NCBI RefSeq assembly: GCF_050003625.1
Contig: NC_134398.1
Location: forward strand, 80,942,003 to 81,006,002
DNA from: Haematobia irritans
Taxonomy: Eukaryota > Arthropoda > Insecta > Diptera > Muscidae
DNA: 64,000 nt
Direction: 5' to 3'
The notes beneath the pieces were generated by a model. It was given only the letters and a program-made list of their open reading frames with translations, was not told the origin of the DNA and did not search any database. The translations under genes and the position numbers were made by a program. Of this stretch, positions 1 to 10,588 are shown one piece after another. Numbering within the stretch: the first letter of the stretch is position 1; each line of letters starts with the position of its first letter.

Positions 1-789
1 TACTATGCTGTGGGAAGAATATAGTTAAACTCATTCAAAATATTCCTGCTATCCGGAAAAATTAACAATTTTTTGGGAAACCTGTATTAAGAAATTGGTT
101 TGAAATAAACTGTTTGTCGGTATAATTTTCAAAAAAAGTAGAGAAATTGAGGAATCAAAGGTACAACAAGCCTGTATACAACTAAGAAATTTTTCGTACA
201 AAACAAGTCAATTTTCTATAACCACCAGTATTTTATTTCAAAAAATTATTATTATATTACACAAAATTATGGGTTATGATATACAATAAAGGAAATATTT
301 TTATTAGTATTGTCGGTAGTTAGTAATTGCTTCTTCAAAAGAGTAATATTCTATGTTATTTATATTTTTATATTTATATTATATTTTGGCTAACTTTTGT
401 TGGGCGGATTTGTCTTATAAGCATCTGAATTTGCAAAGTTATACAAAATATAAGAAAAATATTATCAAATTCATATTGATTTTTAACTTACGGTTTTCAA
501 GAGTATATCCTAGAGCCAATAAGGATATCAGCTTAATTAGCATTAAACTGTTAGAATATTAAAAAAAAATTACCAGACCTGGCTACCTGCAAGTGAAAAT
601 AATTATTTTTAATAAATTGAAATTTTGGTTTTATTAAACGAACAAAATGCCGTTTATAGAAAAACTTACCACATTGAAAAATCCATCCAGTAGGTATATT
701 ATTGGAATCATATCAATGGACTAATGGGACGTTTTTGAAATTATTCTCAGAATATATTTGAAATAAAAAATATTATAAAATTAGACATA
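1..789 (+). mobile_element. Left part of a diverged element L copy (cut by window start)
   Basis: No gene is recognised. Stretches around 75-165 resemble 7645-7775 of the intact element L (7422-10269) in the same order, and 3050-4223 resembles its right part, so 1-4223 is best read as one old copy of that family split by later insertions. The similarity is patchy and judged by eye. The short open frame at 353-562 is AT-rich and has no recognisable motif. Confidence 0.4.
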
Positions 790-1228
790 ATTGTAATAGA
801 ATTGAACAGATACAAAGAAGGTTTTTGCTCTTAGGTCAATTAATTTCTCTACTCCTGAACCATCTTATTTGGACAAATGCAGGCTTATATCACTTAAAAC
901 ACTTGAGAATAGAAGAATGCTTCAGTCACAAATGTTTCTGTATAAAATTATAAATGGTCTAGTAGATTGTTCTGATTTGCTTAAACTTTTGCATTTGAAT
1001 GTGCCTCCAAGGCTTCTGCGTCATAATAAGTTCTTTTACGTTCCATTACATAGAACGAATTATTCTTGTAACGAGCCCATAACAAGGGCTTTAAAATAGT
1101 TCAACAGAATCAATGAATACAATTTGGATTTAATGTTTAATATTGAAAAATTCGCTAATTTATTAGATATTATAAATTTTTAGTTTTAAGTCCTAGTCCA
1201 TAGACTGAAATAAATAAATAAATAAAAA
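790..1228 (+). pseudogene. 5'-truncated non-LTR retrotransposon, ORF2 C-terminus and tail
   Basis: The frame around 830-1170 reads as the region downstream of reverse transcriptase in fly LINEs: a segment like CRLISLKTLENRRM, then FLYKIINGLVDC, NVPPRLLRHNKFF and HRTNY followed by NEPI, in the order usual for these ORF2 ends. Stops break the frame near 1099 and a frameshift precedes 869. The copy ends in a (TAAA)n-like tail at about 1206-1228, typical of LINE 3' ends, so it is a short 3' fragment, 5' truncated and inactive. I do not assign a clade. A tail of the same kind closes a tiny LINE scrap at 50893-50980. Confidence 0.6.
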
Positions 1229-1262
1229 AATGCCACTTGTCAGTATAGCATTTAGTATTTAT

Positions 1263-1465
1263 AGTGGATATTAAGTTCGAGTAGAGGCTAAAATCGCTAT
1301 TTTTCTTTAATAATCCATTACAAAAAAAAATCTTTATAAAAAACTTGGTTTGGGCTATTCTCCATCAAGTTATATTTAAATTTGTATCGAAGACGTATAA
1401 TTTTATACTTTTCTTAGTGATTTATTTTTAATTTTAGCGGCTAAACTCGAACTTAGTACTCACCT
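1263..1465. mobile_element. Short TIR element (MITE family M1), copy 1
   Basis: The ends are inverted: TATTAAGTTCGAG near 1270 pairs with CTCGAACTTAGTACTCACC ending at 1465, and GCTAAA/TTTAGC words lie just inside. There is no coding potential. Relatives are at 17210-17441 and 41697-41916, and single arms occur near 20353, 28670 and 31660. Confidence 0.6.
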
Positions 1466-1748
1466 GTAGGAATTGCTGCAACATGCAAATATAGATTCAA
1501 ACAAGTATATACGGCCGTAAGTTCGGCCAGGCCGAATCTTATGTACCCTCCACCATGGATTGCGTAGGAACTTCTACTAAAGGCTGTCATCCACAATCGA
1601 ATTACTTGGGTTGCGATAACACTTGCCGATGGCAAGGTATCGTAAAACTTTTTAACACTGTCTTCTAAATTGTAAGTTAGTCCATAAGGGGTATATATTA
1701 AACAAAAAAAAGGCCGATTAAATACGTATATAATTCAGTTTGATTAAA

Positions 1749-2180
1749 TTTTCTATAGAAATAAAATTTTGACAAAATTTTCTATAGAAATAAAAACTTG
1801 ACAAAATTTTCTATAGAAATAAAATGTTGACAAAATTTTCTATGGAAGTAAAATGTTGACAAAATTTTCTATAGCAATAAAATTTTGACAAAATTTTCTA
1901 TAGAAATAAAATGTTGACAAAATTTTCTATAGAAATAAAATGTTGACAAAATGTTCTATAGAAATAAAATGTTGACAAAATTGTCTATAGAAATAAAATG
2001 TTGACAAAATTTTCTACAGAAATAAATTTTTTACAAAATTTTCTATAGAAATAAAATTTTGACAAAATTTTCTATGGAAATAAAATGTTGACAAACATTG
2101 CTATAGAAATAAACTTTTTACAAAACTTTCTATAGAAATGAAATTTTGACAAAACTTTCTATAGTAATAAAATTTGACAA
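1749..2180 (+). repeat. 29-bp tandem array in HINE A
   Basis: Fifteen units lie in phase: the CTATAG core recurs every 29 bases from 1753 to 2159. Each unit centres on the palindrome TTTCTATAGAAA followed by TAAAATKTTGACAAAA. The same unit occurs in HINEs B, C and D and at about 52035-52215. Confidence 0.9.
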
Positions 2181-2184
2181 TTTT

Positions 2185-2800
2185 TACATGGCTGTTAGAG
2201 GCCATATACTAACGAAATGTACCAAATTTCAACCGCATCTGATGACTTTTGCTCCTCCAAGAGGCTCCGGAGGTCAAATCTGGGGATCGGTTTATATGGG
2301 AGCTATATATAATTATGGACCGATACGGATCAATTTTTGCATGGTTGTTAGAGACCATATACTAACACCACGTACTAAATTTCAATTGGATCGGATGAAT
2401 TTTGCCCCTCCAAGAGGCTCCGGAGGTCAAATCTGGGGATCGGTTTATATGGGAGCTATATATATTTATGGACCGATATGGACCAATTTTTGCATGGTTG
2501 TTAGAGACCATATACTAACATCAGGTACCAAATTTTAACCGGATCGGATGAATTTTGCCCCTCCAAGAGGCTCCGGAGGTCAAATCTGGGGATCGGTTTA
2601 TATGGGGGCTATATATAATTATGGATCGATGTGGACCAATTTTTGCATGGTTGTTAGAGACCATATTCTTACATCATGTACCAAATTTCAGCCGGATCGG
2701 ATGAAATTTGCTTCTCTTAGAGGCCTCGCAAGCCAAATTTGGGGGTCCGTTTATATGGGGGCTATACGTAAACGTGGGCCGATATGGCCCATTTTCAATA
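2185..2800 (+). repeat. 153-bp tandem array in HINE A
   Basis: The landmark ATATGGG (followed by a GCTATA word) occurs at 2296, 2449, 2602 and 2755, each exactly 153 bases (51 codons) apart. This spacing keeps one frame open over long stretches (2146-2538, 2548-2856), but at least one unit holds a stop (near 2537) and nothing indicates a translated product. Confidence 0.9.
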
Positions 2801-3049
2801 CCAACCGACCTACATCAATAACAACTACTTGTGCCAAGTTTCAAGTCGATAGCTAGTTTCGTTCGGAAGTTAGCGTGATTTCCACAGACGGACGGACAGC
2901 CGGACAGACGGACGGACATGCTTAGATCGACTCAGAATTTCACCACGACCCAGAATATATATACTTTATGGGGTCTTAGAGCAATATTTCGATGTGTTAC
3001 AAACGGAATGACAAAATTAATATACCCCCATCCTATGGTGGAGGGTATA

Positions 3050-4223
3050 AAAAATGGTTGCATCTCCAACCTGTGATTCAGATGTAGAAAAAATATAGAT
3101 CATCCTATAAACACTCATGTTGAACATTTTTTATGTAAATCAATTAAAAATCCGCACTAATTTTAAACTATTAACAAAAATATACAGTTCCTAAATCTGT
3201 TATTTGTTTTTTTTTTATCAATAAAAAGCGTTTTTGATTTCTCTAACATCACACCATTCACTTCTCAGTTTCTAAAATGTTTCGAAATAAATGTATTTTC
3301 ATTAATAAACACCAATACCGCACGTGCAATTTTGCAAAATTAAATCCACGTGTGCACTTCATAAATACATCAACAGAACTGAATGCAGCAATGAAACTCA
3401 AAGACACAAATAGTCATAAAGGATACATACCTACCGTAAAGAAAAACAACTCCACACACACACGATCCCTTTCTGATCTCGCTATTGCAAGAAAACAACT
3501 CTCACCACAAAAGATACCAACAACACACAAGGAACATTCCATTGTCTCTAGAATCAAAACAACCAACAACAGCATAAATGACGCAATAACAAACACAAAC
3601 AATTATACGAGATATACACAAAATGTCTCTAAAAACTCCCTCACATGATGCACTCACATTTTCCAGTAGCACGTTTATTGATTAGTTGGAATTCTATCTA
3701 TAAGTTAAGGTAAAATATATACCAAATCTATGAGGAATCTATACAAAATTATATACACCCGTCAAGGATTATATTAACTACTTTTTATTCTACTTTATCT
3801 AAAATTGTCAATGTGAGTAAAAACACTCCAACATATAATAAAAAGGGAAATAATCTATAGGTAGCCATCGTACGAATCGGTAAAGTCGTTAAGTTAATTT
3901 TTACTACAAAAAAATTTTTTCCATACAAAATTTTTTCTTAGTAAATTGTCTACATTTCGTAGTAAGATTTTTATATTGCCCATGTATTTTTACAATAGAA
4001 TCAACGATGCATTAACTACTGTGTTGGAAATTTATTTAAGGAAAAATCCTTCCCATTTCGTAGTTAGTGAACTAAAAAACATTTACTGAATTTTTATTAG
4101 TTTTCCTTTAGCTAAGTTAATTTTCGTTGTGGTTACGAAAAATGAACTATATTACAGTAAATTTGTTGAACTATGTGAAAGTTAAAATGGTCCTTAAATT
4201 TACAAGACACCTTTTTTTCTGTG
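3050..4223 (+). mobile_element. Right part of the diverged element L copy
   Basis: 3848-4223 aligns by eye with 9890-10269, the right end of intact element L, including the terminal T-run and CTGTG end followed by TA. An AC-rich block at 3290-3640 lies where element L has its own AC-rich block (9400-9600). The 123-aa frame at 3277-3648 is rich in Asn, Thr and Lys, has no known motif and also reads open on the other strand, so I treat it as composition, not a gene. LINE A begins straight after TA at 4224-4225, so this element had inserted into LINE A. Confidence 0.55.
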
Positions 4224-4499
4224 TACACGGCAGTGGTTAGACCTATAATGCTATATGGTGTCGTAGTCTGGTGGCCGGCCCTTCACCAGCCGACAAATTT
4301 AGACAAAGTTCAGCGTATGACGTGCTTGTGTATCTCAGGCGCATTCAGTCATGCTGCATCTATTACCTTTAGATATTTTGGCCAAACAGTCAGCTGCATC
4401 AACGACTGTGCGGTTGCGCGAGCTATCGCTGTGGTCGGAAAAAAGTTACGGCCACAGTTCGGTCCTCAAAATAATGCCAGATGTGCCTAATGTAGTGGA

Positions 4500-5850
4500 T
4501 TATTTGTATTTATTGAGTTTGGTTCCAGCACAACAAGACTCAAGGTCCTATAATTACAGTACAGGCATTTGATTGTATGCGGACAGATTTATATCATAAC
4601 AAAATTTAATAACATTAATTTACTAAAACGAAATGTAAAATTATGGTTTAAATAAGATAAATGAGTGACACATGAGGTAAAAAGAAATGATTTTTGCTAC
4701 GAAAATAAAAAGCATAAATAAATAAAATATCAAAATTGAAAGTTAACTTAAACAGGGTCAATTAATAAACGTTTCTTGAGATTATATGAATCTTATTGCC
4801 AATTAAAATACAATATAATTATGATAATTACAATGAAAAGAAGTGAATGGATAGTGTAGTTTACTTATTATTGTGGAACATGTCAATATTAAAGAAAATA
4901 GATAAAAAGTTTGCTTTTGAATTGTGCTCTGCTTGTAATTGTCTTTATATTTAGTGGTAACATGTCCCAGAGAAGAATCGCATGGATGAAGAATTGCCAC
5001 TCCGATACAACATGTCTGTGGCGTAGTTGGATTAAATTATCGGTTCTACTTGATGCACTAAAGCGTAATCTATTAAATAGATGATCAGGTTCCTTGTCCG
5101 TAATAATCCTATGTAGAAATACTAAGACACGAATTTTCAGGTAGTTCTCAAAATGGACCCCCAACATTCTGGTTGAAAACGGAGTCGGATGGACATACCT
5201 GTTGAGGCCGAAAACGTATCTTATAATTGCATTAAAGGAGAGATTCAATTTCCGTTTGCTCCTGGCATCACAACTAGAGATTTCTCACCCATACGTCAAT
5301 ACCGGAATTAAGTAAGTCTTCGCCAAGAGCAGTTTGATTCTCAGTGGTAGATATCTCTGTGTCTTCCAAATAGTTCTAAGAGTGGCAAATGTCCTGCCAC
5401 AGATCATGGTTATATGGTCTGACCACGTTAAAGAATCATTAAACATAATACTAAGATTCCTATACTCTCTGACAATCTCAATAGGTTCATCATTTATATG
5501 AACGAAGGGAGTTAGTGACAGGCGATTGACACGCTTTTGGATTACCAGACACTTGGATTGAGGGACAAGCCGTTCCTCTGCGCCCATAAGTTTACCCCTG
5601 GCAAATCCTCATTAAATCTCTCTACACATCTATCAAACTCCTCTGGGCTACTGCTTAGGTAGATTTGAAGATCATCCGCATACATCCGATATTTGGAATG
5701 AATTAAGACATCCGGTATGTCATTCGCATAGACAGAAAATAGTAAAGGTCCTAAGATAGAACCTTGTGGAACACCACTTTTCGACAAAAAGTTTGAAACT
5801 CTAATTCCCAACTGTGAGGCGTGGTGCACACAGGCCCCGGGGAATAAATG
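4500..5850 (-). pseudogene. LINE C, antisense, nested in LINE A (copy 1)
   Basis: Three minus-strand frames form one broken reverse transcriptase ORF: 5829-5542 ([14 protein letters not shown] and the YADD active site in [10 protein letters not shown]), 5587-5285 (thumb region, SLTWSDHI and LAKTYLIPVLTYG) and 5248-4889 (C-terminal region, FSTRMLG and LRHRHVVSEWQ). A small deletion near 5560 and a stop near 5284 break it. About 390 bp of 3' UTR follow, to an AATAAATACAAATAA tail next to LINE A sequence at 4500-4517. The element is 5' truncated just before the palm domain. The family is jockey/CR1-like by motif spacing, not resolved further. It was present before the segmental duplication, since both copies carry it. 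Confidence 0.8.
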
Positions 5851-5926
5851 ATATATAGATTTCTACACTGAGTATATTCTAGAGATCTGGAACTTCGAAT
5901 AGCGAAAAGATTACCTAATCACTGTA

Positions 5927-6412
5927 GTGTTTTTTCAGGCTGAAATATTAGCAATAAGGGAGGTGGCGAATTGGCTGAGAAGTAATGTTCCAAAAAATGG
6001 TGGCATTAATATATACTCAGACAGTCAACCTGAAATAAAATCCTTGGACTCTGCGTTGCTTAAGTCGAAAACGGCCATCGACTGCCGCAAATCTTTCAAT
6101 GAGATGACTGAGCAACACAATATTCACCTAATATGGGTGCCTGGCCATAGGAACATACCGGGGAACTGCGAAGCGGATGAGTTGGCAAGACTAGGGACTA
6201 CCTTACATATTCCAGGGGAACTAGAATCTGTTGGCATGCCCCTGGCTACCTGTAAGATCATACTGCGTGAGAAGGCTGTTATGATGGCAAATGTTCAATG
6301 GGAGAATTGCAACGGTTGTAACGACACCAAGCAAATATGGCCCCATTTAAACCGCATACTAGATATGATAGAGTTCTCGAGACGTCAGATATCACTCCGG
6401 TATCTGCTATAA
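5927..6412 (+). CDS. RNase H domain remnant of LINE A (copy 1)
   Basis: The 161-aa open stretch carries the RNase H signature of LINE ORF2 proteins: the catalytic Glu in QAEILAI (residue 6), the Asp in IYSDSQ (residue 32), and VPGHRNIPGNCEADELAR with the conserved His at 74 and Asp at 84. RNase H removes the RNA strand of the hybrid during target-primed reverse transcription. The first catalytic Asp, expected upstream in FYTDGS, is lost: near 5860 the sequence reads FYTEY before a frameshift. An extra T near 5935 also puts this frame out of register with upstream sequence. The frame stops at 6412 before the cysteine motif. It is a piece of a dead element, not a gene of its own. The second copy at 12305-12790 differs by one Leu-to-Phe change. 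Confidence 0.75.
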   Translation: MFFQAEILAIREVANWLRSNVPKNGGINIYSDSQPEIKSLDSALLKSKTAIDCRKSFNEMTEQHNIHLIWVPGHRNIPGNCEADELARLGTTLHIPGELESVGMPLATCKIILREKAVMMANVQWENCNGCNDTKQIWPHLNRILDMIEFSRRQISLRYLL

Positions 6413-6806
6413 CGGGTCGCTGCCTGATAGGCGATTTTGCAAAAACTATTGGCGCGAAGTATAATGACTATTGTATGAGCTGTCATGATGCGGAGGAAAA
6501 GTAATCAATTAAACACCTCTTGTGTGAGTGTCCTGCATTTTGTGTAAGGCGTAAGCAAATTTTAGGGGCATATAGCTTTAGATTACTGACGGACCTGGAA
6601 AACGTTAATTTAAGCAGTCTGCTAATGTTTTTGGAACAATCTGGTTGGTTCAACAGAAGAAAATAATCCAGAAGGTTCAGCGGTTAAAACTAGAAGTGCC
6701 CATATGTAATAGGTACTTTGAGTTAATGTGGTATCACAATGGACTGAATAGTCCAACTGAGCCTGAATTTTAATCGGGCCGCCACTTTGACCTAACCTAA
6801 CCTAAT

Positions 6807-7419
6807 CGTACATGAATACCTTTTTTAATATATCGAAAAGAGAGAATGAAAAGTGGACAAATGAGATCTTTACATATTATAAGGCCCGGATTTGAAGCTA
6901 CATAGCTTCCTATAAAATGTATATTTTTTTGAATCCAATAATCTTTTTTCAGTCTATGTGCATTGGCAGCACTTTTTAATTGAAATTCATGTTGCAGATT
7001 TGTGTGTCAATTTGCTAAATAAATTTCAAATTACCTCGCTTTACGTTAAATACCTAAGATGAGCCATCACTGATTGTTGTTGATGTCTAAAATATGTCCC
7101 GCAGAAATAGAGGGCACCAATGCCTTTTGTTAATGTGAAGCGTTGACACAGTTAATTCAATCACTTCACACACCTCCGGGGCGAAAGCATTCTCTTGAGT
7201 CAAAAGAAAACAAAACACAAACAATGATCCTGAAGGAGTTCAGTAATAGGTGGAAATCCTTTCATAATCTCTGGCACTGATGAATGACAAGGTTGCCATG
7301 TCACAGCAATGCCGCTTATGAGGTTAATAAAACATGTTTGGCATAAATTACTCCGGGTTTGTTTTCAGCTCATTCCCGCTTATAGTCTAACTCGGTCTCT
7401 CGTCCTCTCTGTCGATTAA
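6807..7419. other. Unrecognised duplicated DNA
   Basis: No open frame, RNA or repeat is recognised. The only relative seen is the second copy of the tandem duplication (13185-13797). Confidence 0.5.
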
Positions 7420-8234
7420 TACACTGAAAAAACAGTGAACCCTTTTCCATTGCAAAATGAACTAAACTGTAGTAATATTGACCATGATTTAGCCCTTAAG
7501 ATTTTTTTCAACTTGTCTAGTTTATAATTCTCTTAAATTTTAGTTCATCTATAACATTGTATTTTAGTTCATTTTTACAACGCCATAAGATTTATATACC
7601 CCTACCAAGTTAAAAAGTCAGTATTATTTTGGTTTCTTGCTTATTTTTTTGGAAACCCGATAATAAAAATTGGTTAAGAGTCTCTTTAAAATGTCGACGA
7701 CTAAACTATTTTTAAATCAGTCATTCCGTAGTACAGAGAAATTAAATAATTAAAGGAACAACAAACCGTTTTAATTAAAATTAAACTTTCTTTAAGCAAA
7801 AGTACTTTATTATAAAAACTTATGATGAAAGTTCTTAATACAATGTTTTTTGTGAACAAAAATTATGACCACGTGGAACAGAGAGTAGTTCATTTGAACT
7901 CGCTGTTTGGACATTTTGACTAATCCTTTTTTTATTCATCGTAGGTAATTTTTTCACATATCTTGCTGGAAAAAAATGGAAACAATAATGGAAATTGTTA
8001 AAAATTAACACCATGTAATGAAATATAATTTTTAATTCTTCATTTTAGCTTGTAACTTACCATATTTGGGGGCATTTTATCAAATGGTGGAAGAAATTCA
8101 ACTTTTCTTTGGAAAACGTATCTCATAAAATTTGTACCTGAAACAATTAGAGAAATAATGAAGTATTCTAAATAAACTCATAAAACTGTGTTGCTATCGA
8201 TGTGAAGGATATAATAAAATAAATATTCTTGTTG

Positions 8235-9290
8235 AAAGAAAGCCAAAGTTTTAATATAAAACTTACCAATTCTCTATTAAATTGTACGCTGAGGGGAAAT
8301 ATAAAAATTTGGGTTACTCTGAAATTAAATATTTATTTTTTACATTAAATAAAATTATTAAATAGGTTTTCAAAAAATCTAATGAAAAAAATAATAATAT
8401 GCATAAAAAACCAAATATTCTTGATAACCCTAGACAGTCATCATTCGTCAAAATGACGACACGTAATTTCATTATCGATTTAAAATGCATTTTAATCTAT
8501 TGGGAAATGGTAAATTTAAGTTATACTAATTAGACTGTTTTATGAATTTTTGTTTTGTACTAATTAAAACCAAATTGAATAAGAAAATAAATTCAAGTTT
8601 GGTTCACTTTTTCGCTCACGATGAAAATTATAGCGTCTTGAAATCAGCCGTAGTCAAAATGACGAAGGATGACGTTAATGTACAAAAAAAAAAGGATGAC
8701 TGTCCAGGGTTAAAAGAAAGTCAAAGAATCCTTACCAATTCACTATTAAATTACAAGCAAAGGAGTACTAAAAATTTGTCCAAATTTTTATGGGGTTATT
8801 CTGAAATTAAATATTTGTTTTTTACATTAAAAATATTACATTGGTTTTAAAAAAAATTGTTTAAAGAAATACTAAAATAAGGTATTAAAAACCTGTAATT
8901 TTGACGATAAAAATGTAAATATTCTAGTTGAAAGAAAGCCAATTTGTAAAAGAAAACTTACCAATTCTCTATTTTTTTAATTTGTTCGAATCCATCTGGA
9001 GTTGCTCTGAAATTAAATATTGCTTTTACAACAAAGAAAAACATTAAACTGGTTTCCAAAAAAATTAATTAACATATAATAATATACATAAAAAATATTA
9101 TTTTTAAAAGAAAGCCATATTAAAAAAACACTTACCAATTTATGACTAAACTGTACGCTGAGATATAACAAAAATTTTCCAAATTCATCTGGAATTGAAT
9201 ATTAATTTTTTCATTGAATAATGACAATTTCAATACACCTTCAATTTCAACATATTTTACTAAATATTCTTAATAACTTTTTTCTAAACT
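8235..9290 (+). repeat. Four diverged ~190-bp units inside element L
   Basis: The landmark AAAGAAAGYC followed by CTTACCAATT starts at 8235, 8713, 8931 and 9107. After subtracting the 286 bp of the MITE and its target duplication, the spacings are 192, 218 and 176. Each unit then has an ATTAAATT/TGTACGCTGAG-like stretch and CTGAAATTAAATATT. A fifth, weaker unit may start near 8050. Confidence 0.7.
8428..8709. mobile_element. piggyBac-like MITE
   Basis: The element starts CCCTAGACAGTCATC and ends GGATGACTGTCCAGGG, with TTAA on the right (8710-8713) and ATAA, a one-base variant, on the left. CCCT termini with TTAA duplication are the piggyBac superfamily pattern. Related units of element L (8223, 8918) show the uninterrupted junction from ATTCT to AAAGAAAG, which marks the insertion point. 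No transposase is encoded. A second inverted pair around GTCAAAATGACGA lies just inside the ends. Confidence 0.65.
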
Positions 9291-10271
9291 ACCGATAAAA
9301 TATTAATAACTTTCATTTAAAAGGTTTAATAAACAAACACCAATATATGTTTCAAAAATCCAAAATATTCATGCCTTTATATTCCCTTGTTGCATACCTG
9401 CTTAAAAGATGCAACAACCCACGCCAACGCCAACTGTACAACTGAAGCATGCCAAACAAAATCAAGCAAAGCCAAAACATCCCTACAACAACAAAAACAC
9501 ATGTGCCATTATTGAAAACAACACCTCATCCAAGCAAAAACCATCAACGAATAACAAACACACACACACACACAAACCACTAAATGAACAAAAATAAAAG
9601 CAACCCCACGCTCATGTATACACAACAAAACTCAAGTAACATCATCTTTACATTAATCACATTCCACTATTCCGATAAAGATCTCTGTACTGTGCATTAG
9701 TTCATCGCATCTGCTGACAATTTACTCTAAGAATAATATTCGTAAAGGCACACCAGTTTATGAACGATGAAACGTTTAACTTAAAATTAGCAAAAACTTC
9801 ATGAAATGATATCTACCCATTTTTGACGAAAATGTCTATAAATTTAATTACATATGAACTAAAAATATTTCATTGGGTAATTTTTTACCAACAATTATTG
9901 ACTATAGGAATTGTCAGTAAGAAATTGCTATACACTTTCAAGTTCATTTTTCGTAAAAAAATATTTTCTCATACAAAAAAATCTTATAGTAAATTGCACT
10001 TATTATTTAGAAAGTACTTTACATTTCACAAGTAGTTTTATAGCATGACAAACGAATTTTTAACTACCAGTTAAGAAAAATTTTAAGGAAATTTCCATCG
10101 TATTTTGTAGGCCATGAACTAAACGATTGCTACTTAGAATTTGTAAAATTTCCTTTCCAGTAGTTAATTTTCGTTGAAGATACGAAAAATGAACTAAAAT
10201 TCTGGAAAATTCTTGTAATAAATTATTGTAAAAATCTTCTTAAATTTACGAGACACTTTTTTTTCTGTGTA

Positions 10272-10424
10272 CGCTTATAAATGAAATTTAATCATTCAAT
10301 TCACTTTTGGCCCCGAGCATTGTTGTCGTCATTTGTTCCTATTTTTCTACCAGACAATGCTCGCTACAGATTTCTTCAATGAAGTTTAGTGCTAAACGGC
10401 TGGGGTGGTAGAGAGAATCTCCCG
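10272..10424 (+). repeat. End of the first tandem-duplication copy
   Basis: This segment matches 13800-13952 almost base for base. In the first copy it was separated from 4061-7421 by the element L insertion; its right edge CTCCCG joins directly to the start of the second copy at 10426, which marks the duplication junction. Confidence 0.85.
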
Positions 10425-10588
10425 TTAGTTAGTGAACTAAAAAACATTTACTGAATTTTTATTAGTTTTCCTTTAGCTAAGTTAATTTTCGTTGTGGTTA
10501 CGAAAAATGAACTATATTACAGTAAATTTGTTGAACTATGTGAAAGTTAAAATGGTCCTTAAATTTACAAGACACCTTTTTTTCTGTG

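Larger units (their letters stand above)
1501..3049 (+). mobile_element. Helentron-like non-autonomous element (HINE), copy A
   Basis: The element starts ACAAGTATAT with a GGCCG/CGGCC hairpin 12 bases in, and ends GGGTATA. A subterminal inverted repeat (TACCCTCCACCAT near 1544; its complement near 3035) links the ends. Inside, in order, are about 250 bp of single-copy sequence, 29-bp repeats, 153-bp repeats, a GGAC/GGACA microsatellite (GTCY on the other strand) near 2885-2915, and a conserved tail. It has no reading frame for a helicase or transposase. A hairpin beside one end, linked subterminal inverted repeats, inner tandem repeats, a GTCY tract and insertion without target duplication (clear for copies B and F) fit Helentron-associated INEs such as DINE-1/mini-me. 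In that family's convention the true direction would be the minus strand, with the hairpin at the 3' end. The class is inferred by architecture. Confidence 0.6.
4224..6806 (+). pseudogene. LINE A (RNase H-bearing non-LTR retrotransposon), copy 1, broken
   Basis: This is the 3' half of a LINE ORF2 of the type that carries an RNase H. The first part (4224-4500) reads YTAVVRPIMLYG and LDKVQRM, then, after a frameshift, LHLLPLDILAKQSA and PDVPNVVDY. LINE C interrupts it at about 4500-5850. It resumes as an RNase H domain and a C-terminal CMSCHDAEE and CECPAF cysteine motif near 6475-6540, with a stop in the motif. The 3' end is a GTGGTATCACAATGG block and a (TAACC)n tail near 6790-6806, shared with the SINE at 45950-46308. 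Frameshifts, stops and the nested element make it inactive. An I/LOA-like group is likely from the RNase H and tail, but unproven. Confidence 0.8.
4061..7421 (+). repeat. Tandem segmental duplication, first copy (main part)
   Basis: The segment is repeated at offset +6365, then +6378, at 10426-13799. I see only about five single-base differences, and one 13-bp extra repeat in the second copy near 10628-10645. The first copy continues at 10272-10424 after the element L insertion. It contains the end of an element L copy, LINE A with nested LINE C, and about 600 bp of unrecognised DNA. Confidence 0.85.
7422..10269. mobile_element. Element L, intact ends, 2.85 kb, no transposase
   Basis: The left end CACTGAAAAAACAGTGAACC pairs with the right end CACTTTTTTTTCTGTG (about the last 16 bases). 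A TA target duplication flanks it (7420-7421 and 10270-10271). The second copy of the surrounding duplication keeps the empty site, GATTAATACGCTT, at 13793-13805, so the ends are exact. The inside lacks a recognisable transposase and consists of AT-rich repeats. It behaves like a large non-autonomous TIR element of Tc1/mariner type (TA duplication), mobilised in trans by an enzyme not seen here. The first 20 bases also contain their own CACTG/CAGTG mini-palindrome. Confidence 0.85.

Noticed and set aside
1749..2180. CRISPR-like regular array (29-bp periodicity)
   Set aside because: Units are contiguous and similar throughout, with no unique spacers, in a eukaryotic element.
2146..2856. Open frames of 102-415 codons in HINE arrays as protein genes
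   Set aside because: They follow from a stop-poor 153-bp unit, appear on both strands, contain stops in some units and run across element borders.
9409..9597. Thr/Asn/Lys-rich 62-aa frame in element L
   Set aside because: Low-complexity AC-rich sequence; the equivalent part of the 1-4223 copy encodes a different peptide.
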